Below, in pieces: positions 54,243-61,709 of a DNA stretch of 64,000 nt. The stretch lies in the NCBI GenBank assembly GCA_014058405.1, contig CP047423.1:434001-498000 (forward strand), given 5' to 3'. The translations under genes and the position numbers were made by a program. Below the pieces are notes generated by a model. It saw only the letters and a program-made list of their open reading frames with translations. It searched no databases and was not told the DNA's origin. Each line of letters begins with the position of its first letter. Position 1 is the stretch's first letter. This stretch comes from Candidatus Nitrospira kreftii. GTDB lineage: Bacteria > Nitrospirota > Nitrospiria > Nitrospirales > Nitrospiraceae.

Positions 54243-55298
54243 ATGCTAGATGCTGCATCGTCAAAGTCTCAAACACCTCATCCATATATCGTGCTGACCC
54301 TTTGTGCTCTATTCCTGCTGACTGTGCTCGTACCTGATATTCTCCTGGCCCAGGACGTCGCACAGGTCAAAAAGAGTGTTGTGAAAATCACCGCACAGGT
54401 GGATGGCAAGCATCGAGTCGGCTCCGGCGTCGTGGTGAAAGTGGATGAGGACCATGTCTATCTCGTGACGGCGTCGCACGTGATCGAGGGTGATCCACAG
54501 CCGAATGTGTTTTTCTATGCGGCCCCGCACCGCGCGTTCCGGGCACGGGTATTGGGCTTGGAGGGAGGGGATCCGGCGGGATTGGCAGCGCTGTTGGTCG
54601 AAGGGAAGATTCCGTCCGATCTGGTGGCCCTACATCTCGACCAGGCGACCAAGGTCAGCGGCGGAGAACCGATTACCTTGATCGGTTTTCCGCGCGCGGA
54701 GGGGGCTATGTGGACGGTGACCACGGGCACGCTGTCCGGCCGCAAGGGCACGGCGCTTTCCTTTTCCGGGACAGCCGACGAAGGCAATTCGGGTGGGCCA
54801 GTCTTGTTTAAGAACAGTGTGGTGGGCATTGTGACGGAGGTGGGCGCCAAATTTAACACTGCCGTGCCGGCCGTGGTGGTGCGCTTTGCCCTGGATAGCT
54901 GGGGCGTGCGCCTCGAAGAAGACGTGAAGCCGCTGACAACTCGACCCACTGAAGGCGAACCGGAACCGGTCTCGGTCCAACCGACAACGAGAGGGCTGGT
55001 GTCCGGAACATACCAGGGCCTTGCGATGACGCTTTTGGGTGGCACCACCACCATCCAGACCGCCTATCAACAAACCGGCGACCAGGTCAACGGCACCTAT
55101 GCCGACAACCAGGGCGATGCCGGCGTGATGCAAGGCCGTGTGCAGGGCACAGTCTTCGCCGGGCGCCTCGCATCGCAGATCTTCCAGGGTGTGGCTTGCG
55201 ATTTTACCTCGGAAGTCGGCGACGGTGGAAAAACTATCCAGGGTACGGTGAGCTGCAACAATGGCAATGCTGGGTCGTTTGCGCTGGAACGGCAATAG
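54243..55298 (+). CDS. Exported trypsin-like protein with C-terminal beta domain
   Basis: The start at 54243 gives a signal peptide (YIVLTLCALFLLTVLVPDILLA). The trypsin-like domain has QVDGKHRVGSGVVVKV, His in TASHVIEGD and Ser in DEGNSGGP. At the place of the usual catalytic Asp (DxALL type) it reads GGDPAGLAALLV. The last roughly 105 residues are a separate beta-rich domain (GTYQGLAMTLLGGTTTIQ; VNGTYADNQGDAGVM; two Cys, VACDF and VSCNN) resembling a lipocalin-like barrel. It is the second of three paralogues and starts 49 bases after the first. Confidence 0.85.
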   Translation: MLDAASSKSQTPHPYIVLTLCALFLLTVLVPDILLAQDVAQVKKSVVKITAQVDGKHRVGSGVVVKVDEDHVYLVTASHVIEGDPQPNVFFYAAPHRAFRARVLGLEGGDPAGLAALLVEGKIPSDLVALHLDQATKVSGGEPITLIGFPRAEGAMWTVTTGTLSGRKGTALSFSGTADEGNSGGPVLFKNSVVGIVTEVGAKFNTAVPAVVVRFALDSWGVRLEEDVKPLTTRPTEGEPEPVSVQPTTRGLVSGTYQGLAMTLLGGTTTIQTAYQQTGDQVNGTYADNQGDAGVMQGRVQGTVFAGRLASQIFQGVACDFTSEVGDGGKTIQGTVSCNNGNAGSFALERQ

Positions 55299-55465
55299 CA
55301 GAATGTTGAACCAGTTCGTCAGCGGCGTTCGCGTATCGCTCTGAAGGGCGTGAAGCGTATCCCGTGAAACGTGAAGCGGACGGATGGGACTGCAGTAAAA
55401 TGAGTTAGTCGGCTGAGGCCGGCCCGCAGGAAGGCGCGTTTGGTGTGTTGGAGTTGGGTGGGTGA

Positions 55466-56803
55466 GTGAGATCAGTGGCCTTTTTGAACATCCTACGAAC
55501 GATCCGTCACCTCCTGACACGGCTTGATCCGAAAACCATCGAAAGAACTTTCTTTGTCACGGTAGCGCTCTGGCTGTTGTCCATGTTCTTGGTTCCGCAT
55601 GATCTCTGGGCGTACAACAATGATGATCTCAAATGGGGCGTGGTGAAAATCACTGCTCAAGGCGAGGGTCAACAGCCCAAGGTTGGGACAGGGGTTATCG
55701 TCCGGTTGGACAACGACGCCCTGTACATCGTAACGGCGACGCATGTGATAGAGGGAGATCCTAAACCTACCATCACATTTTTCCCCAACCCTCAGCAGCC
55801 TTTCGTGGCCCAGGTCGTGGGAATTGAAGGTGGAGATCCCCATGGACTTGCAGCTCTGCGCGTGGCCGGGCCTGTTCCCGATGGTGTGGTGGCGTTACCG
55901 TTAGACCTAACCACCAAGGTAGCTGGTGGGGAAGTGCTCACCTTTATCGGATTTCCCCGGACATTACCGCCCTGGACGGTCTCGACCGGCACTGTCAGCG
56001 GCCTGAAGGGACCGTCGCTGGCGTTTCAGGCTTTGATTGAAGAAGGCCATTCCGGTGGCCCACTCTTGCTCAACGGGCAGATGATCGGCATTGTGAGCGA
56101 AACGCGGGAGCGACTCGGCTATGCCGTGCCGGCTTCGATTGTGGCTGTAGCCTTGGCGGGGTGGCAGATCGAGCCACGGGCGAGCGACTCGATGATGGTT
56201 CAAGAAACGATCGGCGCCGATGGCGTCCCCATGGTGCTGCTTCGGTCTGGCCGCATCCCGACCAAGATGGTGGAAGTGTATATAGGTGGGAGGGCGGAAG
56301 AAATCAAAGGAACTCCACGGCTTGTATATCTGGCGGACGACCTGTATGTCGACACCACGCTGGTCACGAATGGGCGCTATCGTCGATTCATCGACGCGAC
56401 GGGCGCGGTGCTTTCTGATGCGCTACTGGACCAATCCACGTCGGTCGATCCTGATGGCCCGGTAGAGAGTGTCACGTGGTATGACGCAATGGCCTACTGC
56501 CGATGGGTCCGCAAGCGGCTGCCGACGGAAGATGAATGGGAGAAAGCGGCGCATGACACACAGGGCCGGATCGTGAACGACCAGTTGTACGAGTGGACGG
56601 CGACCACCTATCAAGAGATCCGATGGAGTTCGGCAAAGCCGGAGGACGAGACGCGGAAGGTGATTCGGGGGAGTCTTCAGGCGCTTGGCATTCATGATGC
56701 TGTCGGTGACCTCAATTATCAGGTGCGCAAGTACATGAGTGCGCACGAGGAGGCGTCCGGTGGAGGCTTTCGCTGCGTGCAAGATGTTCCCAAGGAACGT
56801 TGA
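55466..56803 (+). CDS. Exported trypsin-like / reduced FGE fusion protein
   Basis: A GTG-initiated 445-residue protein with a membrane or signal segment at about 28-48 (RTFFVTVALWLLSMFLVPHDLWA in part). The trypsin-like domain has GTGVIVRLD, His in TATHVIEGD, the GGDPHGLAAL variant region and Ser in EEGHSGGP. The C-terminal part is a shortened FGE domain with GADGVPMVLL, YDAMAYCRWVRKRLPTEDEWEKAA and GGGFRCVQDVPKER. The middle of FGE is abbreviated compared with the protein at 45384. It is the third paralogue in the row, 167 bases after the second. Cleavage or sensing of envelope targets is inferred. Confidence 0.85.
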   Translation: MRSVAFLNILRTIRHLLTRLDPKTIERTFFVTVALWLLSMFLVPHDLWAYNNDDLKWGVVKITAQGEGQQPKVGTGVIVRLDNDALYIVTATHVIEGDPKPTITFFPNPQQPFVAQVVGIEGGDPHGLAALRVAGPVPDGVVALPLDLTTKVAGGEVLTFIGFPRTLPPWTVSTGTVSGLKGPSLAFQALIEEGHSGGPLLLNGQMIGIVSETRERLGYAVPASIVAVALAGWQIEPRASDSMMVQETIGADGVPMVLLRSGRIPTKMVEVYIGGRAEEIKGTPRLVYLADDLYVDTTLVTNGRYRRFIDATGAVLSDALLDQSTSVDPDGPVESVTWYDAMAYCRWVRKRLPTEDEWEKAAHDTQGRIVNDQLYEWTATTYQEIRWSSAKPEDETRKVIRGSLQALGIHDAVGDLNYQVRKYMSAHEEASGGGFRCVQDVPKER

Positions 56804-56844
56804 GTTGAATGGTATCGCCTTGAGTCCGTCGACAAATCTGCCCT

Positions 56845-56877
56845 AAGTCCTTCGACTGGCTCAGGACAGGCTCGCCC
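56845..56877. repeat. REP-like intergenic repeat, copy 1
   Basis: Contains TTCGACTGGCTCAGGACAGG, related to the copies at 59207 and 59888 (shared TTCGAC-x-GGCT core). It lies between the third protease gene and the pterin dehydratase gene. Confidence 0.55.
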
Positions 56878-56950
56878 GAAGAGACCACCTTGCCCTTCAA
56901 CTCGACGCCCCTTTAGAATGAATCGTTGTTTTTTACGCAAGGAGGAACTT

Positions 56951-57301
56951 ATGGGTCTGGCCGACAATAAATGTATTCCCTGTCATGGCGGGGTCCCGCC
57001 TGTACCGAATGATCGCGCGCAAACATTGCTGAAAGAATTGGGCCGTGGCTGGGCGCTCAATGGGGAAGGGCATCTCGAACGGCTTTTTACCTTCCCGGAT
57101 TTTGCGCAGGCCTTGGCCTATGTCAACAAGATTGGCGCCATCGCGGAGGCCGAAGGCCATCATCCTGATCTCTATCTGGCTTGGGGCAAGTGTAAGGTCG
57201 AGATCTGGACACACAAGATCAATGGCCTGACCGAAAGCGATTTTTATCTGGCGGCGAAAGCCGATCGAGAGTTTGAACCTTTTCGGGCTGCCGCTGGTTA
57301 A
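56951..57301 (+). CDS. Pterin-4a-carbinolamine dehydratase
   Basis: A 116-residue protein starting MGLADNKCIPCHGG, with AAGGAGG upstream. The family motif is EGHHPDLYLAWGKCKVEIW (two His of the active site) preceded by FPDFAQALAYVNKIGAIAE, with TESDFYLAAKAD at the end. It dehydrates 4a-hydroxytetrahydropterin and may also act as a small cofactor-binding protein. The N-terminal CxxC is common in such bacterial forms. It lies 41 bases upstream of the radical SAM gene in the same direction. Confidence 0.92.
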   Translation: MGLADNKCIPCHGGVPPVPNDRAQTLLKELGRGWALNGEGHLERLFTFPDFAQALAYVNKIGAIAEAEGHHPDLYLAWGKCKVEIWTHKINGLTESDFYLAAKADREFEPFRAAAG

Positions 57302-57341
57302 GCACCAGACAGTTGCTTGCCATGAATATACGAGGCATTAG

Positions 57342-59192
57342 ATGAGCCAAGCAGCCAAGATTGCGCTCGTCAACATGCCCTTCAGCTACGCCAAGTATCC
57401 GTCCATCCAACTTGGCACGCTCTCCGCACTGCTCAAAGCCAACGGCATTGTTGTCGATTGTCACCATTTGAACGTCCGCTTTGCCCACATGATCGGTATC
57501 GAATTGCACGAGTCGATCTGTGAGAAGCGCGCGCTCTTCGGTGAGTGGCTCTTTTCCTCGCTCCTGTTCGGGGAGAATTCGAAACGGTCCGAGTACCCAC
57601 ACATATTCAAGCCGGTCTTCGAACAGATCGCGCACGAGAGTGGAAAGCCGATCGGCTATTTTCAGGAGATGGCGTCACGTATTGCGCCGCAGTTTCTGAC
57701 CTGGTCGCTACGGTCAATCGATTGGGGGCATTACAAGCTGGTCGGGTTTACCTCGACCTTTGATCAGAACGTCGCCAGCCTCACGATGGCCAAGCTCATC
57801 AAGGATCTGTATCCGGACGTGACCATCGTTTTTGGTGGAGCCAACTTCGACGGCGAGATGGGGCTGGAGCACTTCAGGGCGTTTCCCTTCATTGATCATG
57901 TCGTCGTTGGGGAGGGGGAAGACAGTTTCCTGCCGTTGGTCCGTCAGGTTCTGACCGGCAAGAAGGGTAATTATCCCAATGGGGTGACCTATCGGCAGGG
58001 CGACCAGATTATGCTCACGCCGAATGAGTCGCTCTTTTCCGATTTTGCCAAGACCGGCCCTCCTGATTACGATGACTACTATCACCTGCTTGCCGAGCTG
58101 GGCGACAAGGCCCAGGGGCTCGATCGGATCCTCTTGTACGAAGGCTCGCGTGGTTGTTGGTGGGGGGAGAAGCATCACTGTACGTTCTGTGGGCTCAATG
58201 CGCAGAGCATGAAATTCCGGGCCAAGGCGCCTGAGCAAGTATTAAATGAAATCGCCGATCTCTCGCAGCGCTACGATGCGGTCCGGTTTCGTCTCGTCGA
58301 TAACATCATCGACATGAGCTATATCGACAACCTTTTCGGCAAGCTGGCCGAAGACCATTGCGACCTGGATGTGTTTATCGAGACGAAGAGCAATCTGCAG
58401 AAGCGCCAGATCAAGACTTTGGCGGCGGGTGGGGTGAAGTGTATGCAGCCGGGTTTGGAGAGTCTGAGTGTCAACCAACTGCGTGCCATGGACAAGGGCG
58501 TCACGCCGATGCAGAACATCGTCTGCCTCAAGTGGAGCCTCTACTATCACGTGATGGTGTCATGGAATATTCTGCTCGGATTTCCCGGTGAGACCAACGA
58601 GGATTACCAGCGGCAGCTGGATCTGATCCCGTCACTACTGCATCTTCAGCCGCCCGAAGCCACCGGAAAGTTCTGGTTGCAGCGATTCAGTCCGTACTTC
58701 ACCAGATCGCATGAATACGGCGTCCGCATCACTGGACCGGGGATGGCGTATGAATATGTGTACGATGCGCGGCAAGTCGACTTGAAGAAGATCGCCTACG
58801 ATTTCGAGTACGAGCTCGACAGCTGGCAGGTTGATCCGCACCTATATCAAGAGTTGGTCGCTGCGATTGAAAATTGGCAACGGATGCATAAGTCCGGAGA
58901 CCAGCCGTTTCTGTATTACTCGAAAGCGCCGAACTATGTGACCGTCTACGACGGCCGGAATCCGCAAGATCCAACGCGGCAGCGTTATGAAGGTTTGGCG
59001 GCGCTGGTGATTGAAATCTGTAACGAGTCAGCGAAGGGCGCAGCGCAAATCCGAGCAGCTGTCGCGGAACGAGCCGATTGCAGCGATGCAGTCTTGTCGC
59101 CTATCCTCAACGACCTCACGGCGCAGCGGGTCTTGTACGAAGAGCGGGGCAAATATTTCACGCTGGCGATTCCGGAGAATCCGTATTTGTAA
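57342..59192 (+). CDS. B12-binding radical SAM enzyme of the RiPP-maturation C-methyltransferase type
   Basis: A 616-residue protein. The N-terminal half is a cobalamin-binding Rossmann domain (IVFGGANFDGEMG; VVVGEGEDSF). The radical SAM cluster motif is GSRGCWWGEKHHCTFCGLN, that is Cx7Cx2C. This wide spacing and context are diagnostic for the 'RiPP maturation radical SAM C-methyltransferase' (rSAM 1) group. Later motifs are KCMQPGLESL and SWNILLGFPGETNEDY. A winged-helix-like C-terminal extension closes the protein. Such enzymes methylate unactivated carbons of a peptide precursor. No precursor-like gene is visible within several kb. Confidence 0.88.
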   Translation: MSQAAKIALVNMPFSYAKYPSIQLGTLSALLKANGIVVDCHHLNVRFAHMIGIELHESICEKRALFGEWLFSSLLFGENSKRSEYPHIFKPVFEQIAHESGKPIGYFQEMASRIAPQFLTWSLRSIDWGHYKLVGFTSTFDQNVASLTMAKLIKDLYPDVTIVFGGANFDGEMGLEHFRAFPFIDHVVVGEGEDSFLPLVRQVLTGKKGNYPNGVTYRQGDQIMLTPNESLFSDFAKTGPPDYDDYYHLLAELGDKAQGLDRILLYEGSRGCWWGEKHHCTFCGLNAQSMKFRAKAPEQVLNEIADLSQRYDAVRFRLVDNIIDMSYIDNLFGKLAEDHCDLDVFIETKSNLQKRQIKTLAAGGVKCMQPGLESLSVNQLRAMDKGVTPMQNIVCLKWSLYYHVMVSWNILLGFPGETNEDYQRQLDLIPSLLHLQPPEATGKFWLQRFSPYFTRSHEYGVRITGPGMAYEYVYDARQVDLKKIAYDFEYELDSWQVDPHLYQELVAAIENWQRMHKSGDQPFLYYSKAPNYVTVYDGRNPQDPTRQRYEGLAALVIEICNESAKGAAQIRAAVAERADCSDAVLSPILNDLTAQRVLYEERGKYFTLAIPENPYL

Positions 59193-59206
59193 CCCTCGTT
59201 CATGAC

Positions 59207-59233
59207 GTTCGTGGTGAGCTTGTCGAAGCACGG
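59207..59233. repeat. REP-like intergenic repeat, copy 2
   Basis: GTTCGTGGTGAGCTTGTCGAA is, on the minus strand, close to the copy at 59888 (TTCGACAAGCTCACCACGAA against TTCGACAGGCTTATCATGAA). It lies between the radical SAM gene and the second TIR gene. Confidence 0.6.
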
Positions 59234-59354
59234 CCTCAAAGTCACCAAGAACATTCTAGACAGCTCTACGTAAGATCGCTACACTTGGGCCCTTCTTGGA
59301 CCCGGGCAAGATATCTCATGCCAGCGCATTGCTATCGAAGGCAAGGCCAGCATT

Positions 59355-59909
59355 ATGAGTGACATCTTCATCAGCTACTCCAGCGAAGATAAAAGCCGCG
59401 TCCAGGCCCTCGCGCGAGCCTTGGAACGGAAGGGGTGGTCGGTCTGGTGGGATCGGCGTATTCCTGCAGGCAAGTCGTTCGATGACGTCATTCATGAAGC
59501 CCTCAAAGCCGCGAGATCGGTGGTTGTTGTGTGGACCAAGACTTCCGTGAAAAGTACCTGGGTGAAGAATGAGTCGCGGAGCGGGCTTCGCCGAAACATT
59601 TTGTTCCCCGTGATGCTGCTGGATGAAGTCGAGATCCCGCTGGAATTTGAGCATCTGCAAGCGGCGCATTTGATGGACTGGCAGCCGGAGCAGGAGCATG
59701 CGGGGTTCGACCAATTTATCGACGATCTGGCTGGGGTGATCGGCGCTCCCGTGACGCACAGAGCCAGGGCACACCAGCATCGCCTGCGAAGCCGACGTCA
59801 GAACTTGAAACAGAACTGCTGCAGGGTGTGGTTCGTGCTGTCCATATTCAGCAGTGACCAAAGCCTACGATGTGTTGCTCTGGCGCATGGTTCGACAGGC
59901 TTATCATGA
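59355..59909 (+). CDS. TIR-domain protein, truncated and probably frameshifted
   Basis: Residues 1-135 form a TIR domain closely similar to the one at 51042: MSDIFISYSSEDKSRV, GWSVWWDRRIPAGKSF and STWVKNE (the WxxxE Glu is kept). After GVIGAP the present frame becomes Arg/His-rich and unnatural, and its last residues are read through a REP-like repeat. In another frame the sequence continues DAQSQGTPASPAKPTSELETELLQ and stops at 59857, which looks like a genuine linker. The gene therefore has a one-base lesion near 59750 and lacks the membrane and outer part of its paralogue. It may be a remnant or a free TIR effector. Confidence 0.7.
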   Translation: MSDIFISYSSEDKSRVQALARALERKGWSVWWDRRIPAGKSFDDVIHEALKAARSVVVVWTKTSVKSTWVKNESRSGLRRNILFPVMLLDEVEIPLEFEHLQAAHLMDWQPEQEHAGFDQFIDDLAGVIGAPVTHRARAHQHRLRSRRQNLKQNCCRVWFVLSIFSSDQSLRCVALAHGSTGLS

Positions 59910-59914
59910 ACGGG
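59888..59914. repeat. REP-like intergenic repeat, copy 3
   Basis: Contains TTCGACAGGCTTATCATGAA, an inverted relative of copy 2. It overlaps the apparent tail of the second TIR gene. Confidence 0.6.
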
Positions 59915-60182
59915 TTTCAAATAGAGCTCGCGAGCCTCAAACTGATTGATTCCCCACGTGGGCAAATTCCCATGGTCGCATCGGTTTTGTCCTAGGGGAT
60001 CGGATCGCACCTTCCAAACGATCAGCATCCGAAGAGAACGGGCTGGCACGAGCAGACCTACCTGGCTGACGAGTAGAAAATTGATATCCGGTTGCAGGCG
60101 TTCGGTGTTGGGCACTAATATGCTCAGACGCTCGTTATGTCGCCCGCTCAGGAACGAGAGCTGAATAGGCGAAGGAGGCAGT

Positions 60183-60515
60183 ATGGCCCCATTAGTTTCT
60201 GCAACCGTCGATAGGGAGCGGCTTAAAACCATTGCAGATCGGTTGCGCCACGAGTATGGAGCTGTGCGTGTCATCCTCTTTGGGTCGGTGGCACACAACA
60301 CAGCCACCGAACATAGCGACATCGATCTGCTGGTGATCGCCGACACCGGCGAGCGTTTTTATGAGCGTTCGGCCTCGGTGCTTCGCGTTGTGCGCGAACT
60401 CAGCTATGGGTTGCCGCTGGCGCCGATTGTCCTGAGCCCACAGGAATTGCAGACCCGGTTAGACCGCGGCGATCAATTTATTGCGGAGGTGGTGGGGACA
60501 GGGGTGGACTTGTGA
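60183..60515 (+). CDS. MNT-type nucleotidyltransferase (antitoxin-like)
   Basis: A 110-residue minimal nucleotidyltransferase. The signature GSVAHNTATEHSDIDLLVI contains the GS motif and the two metal-binding Asp residues (DID). It is preceded by LRHEYGAVRVILFGS. MNT proteins of MNT/HEPN pairs can AMPylate or otherwise silence the partner HEPN protein. Its stop overlaps the GTG start of the HEPN frame by 4 bases (GTGA), so the two genes were translationally coupled. Confidence 0.88.
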   Translation: MAPLVSATVDRERLKTIADRLRHEYGAVRVILFGSVAHNTATEHSDIDLLVIADTGERFYERSASVLRVVRELSYGLPLAPIVLSPQELQTRLDRGDQFIAEVVGTGVDL

Positions 60516-60895
60516 ACTCACGCCATGACTCCTTGTACCCTGATGACTGGCGGGCAGTAGGACGACAGGACTGGCACCGAATTCATGTCATGTTGGCCGA
60601 TGGCGACGCCGAAGGGGCGGGGCTCTTCCTCCAACAGGCCTTGGAGAAATTTCTCAAGACGTAGCTCTTGGGGAAAGGCTGGGAACTGAGGAAAGTGCAC
60701 ACGCTTCAGAGCTTACTTGATGAAGCTGCGGCCCATGATGACGCGATTCGACCGTTTCGTGGCCTCTGCGAACAAGCCTCTTCTTTCTACATGGCTGAAC
60801 GGTATCCGACTCTGTGTGGCGAATCCTCCTTGCCGGTTGAACCAGGGACAACTGTAAAAAACCCAATCAGCTCCTTTTGGCTGATCTCAACTTGA
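60512..60895 (+). pseudogene. HEPN-domain gene interrupted by an in-frame TAG
   Basis: The frame from GTG 60512 reads DWRAVGRQDWHRIHVMLADG and LFLQQALEKFLKT, then a TAG at 60662-60664. It continues in the same frame as LLGKGWELRKVHTLQSLLDEA and SSFYMAERYP to a TGA at 60893-60895. Together the 128 codons match a PF05168-type HEPN domain, in which the interrupted position is normally Tyr (FLKxYLL). A single TAC/TAT to TAG change would explain it. The partner MNT gene is intact. It could also be a sequence error. Confidence 0.7.
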
Positions 60896-60943
60896 TGGGG
60901 TTGAGTCATGGCACCTTTTATGAAACACCTGTCAACTCACATC

Positions 60944-61276
60944 CTACATCGATAACTTCTCTGTTATGTTCCTCATCTGCACGCCGTGGACGAGCGACGC
61001 GCCGCCGCGGATGGCGCAGGCCACGTGGACGGCCTCGGTCATTTCTTCAACGTTTGATCCCTTTTCCAGCGACGCCTGTGTGTAGGCATCAATGCAGTAG
61101 GGACATTGGACGGTGTGGGCGACAGCGAGGGCAATGAGCGCCTTTTCTCGCTCCGTGAGCGCACCTTCAGTGAACACCGCATCGTAGTAGCTCTTGAACT
61201 TCTCCCACAGGGCTTTGTTCCCCTTCCCGATATCAGCAAACTTGCCCAAATCATGAGCGTGATAGTACGAGTCCAT
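60944..61276 (-). CDS. AhpD/carboxymuconolactone-decarboxylase-like protein of the arsenosugar-associated type
   Basis: A 110-residue AhpD-like protein with the redox motif CPYC and the downstream His of the family (VAHTVQCPYCIDAYTQ; EAVHVACAIRGGASLVHGVQM). The start MDSYYHAHDLGKFADIG matches the subgroup named arsenosugar biosynthesis-associated peroxidase-like protein, usually found beside an ArsS-type radical SAM gene. No such neighbour is present here. The enzymatic role in this setting is unproven. Confidence 0.82.
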   Translation of the reverse strand: MDSYYHAHDLGKFADIGKGNKALWEKFKSYYDAVFTEGALTEREKALIALAVAHTVQCPYCIDAYTQASLEKGSNVEEMTEAVHVACAIRGGASLVHGVQMRNITEKLSM

Positions 61277-61333
61277 AAGAGTCTCCTCTAGTGATTCGTT
61301 GTGGGGGAAAATCAGAGCTGAACGGTGGAGCGA

Positions 61334-61615
61334 TCAGGCATTGCCCGGAGGCATCGGGTCGATGTTCGCTAGGGCTTTGGAAAAGCGATCACCGACGATG
61401 TCCGTGACCTTGCCCATAAGATCCATCACATCTTGCCATTCGTTGGGCAGCAAGTCCTGCTTCAGCTGCGGATGGATGGCCCACTGAGCTTCAACCTGCG
61501 TCCCCTTCCGACTGACAAGCACGCGGAGCAACTCGACGTCCCAGGCCGGGTCGGGGGCATTGTCATTGGAAAGACCGCCGTTTGCTTGTTCAGATGGAGG
61601 AACGGCGCGTGCCAT
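61334..61615 (-). CDS. Hypothetical protein (93 aa)
   Basis: A small acidic soluble protein. A disordered Asn/Pro-rich N-terminus is followed by WDVELLRVLVSRKGTQVEAQW and LLPNEWQDVMDLMGKVTDIVGDRF, a beta-hairpin plus helix pattern. No signal or metal motif. It lies 57 bases upstream of the AhpD-like gene on the same strand. No family is recognised. Confidence 0.6.
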   Translation of the reverse strand: MARAVPPSEQANGGLSNDNAPDPAWDVELLRVLVSRKGTQVEAQWAIHPQLKQDLLPNEWQDVMDLMGKVTDIVGDRFSKALANIDPMPPGNA

Positions 61616-61709
61616 AGAAGACCTCGGTTAGTTCAGCTTACAAGATACCGTATCCTCGGGCTTGTTGTACATCTATCGTTATGCTCAGCGATGTGGATTC
61701 CTTGGTGTC

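Noticed and set aside
45384-56803. Diversity-generating retroelement using the FGE-fold genes as variable targets
   Set aside because: FGE/C-lectin folds are classic targets, but no reverse transcriptase gene and no A-biased template repeat were found in the window.
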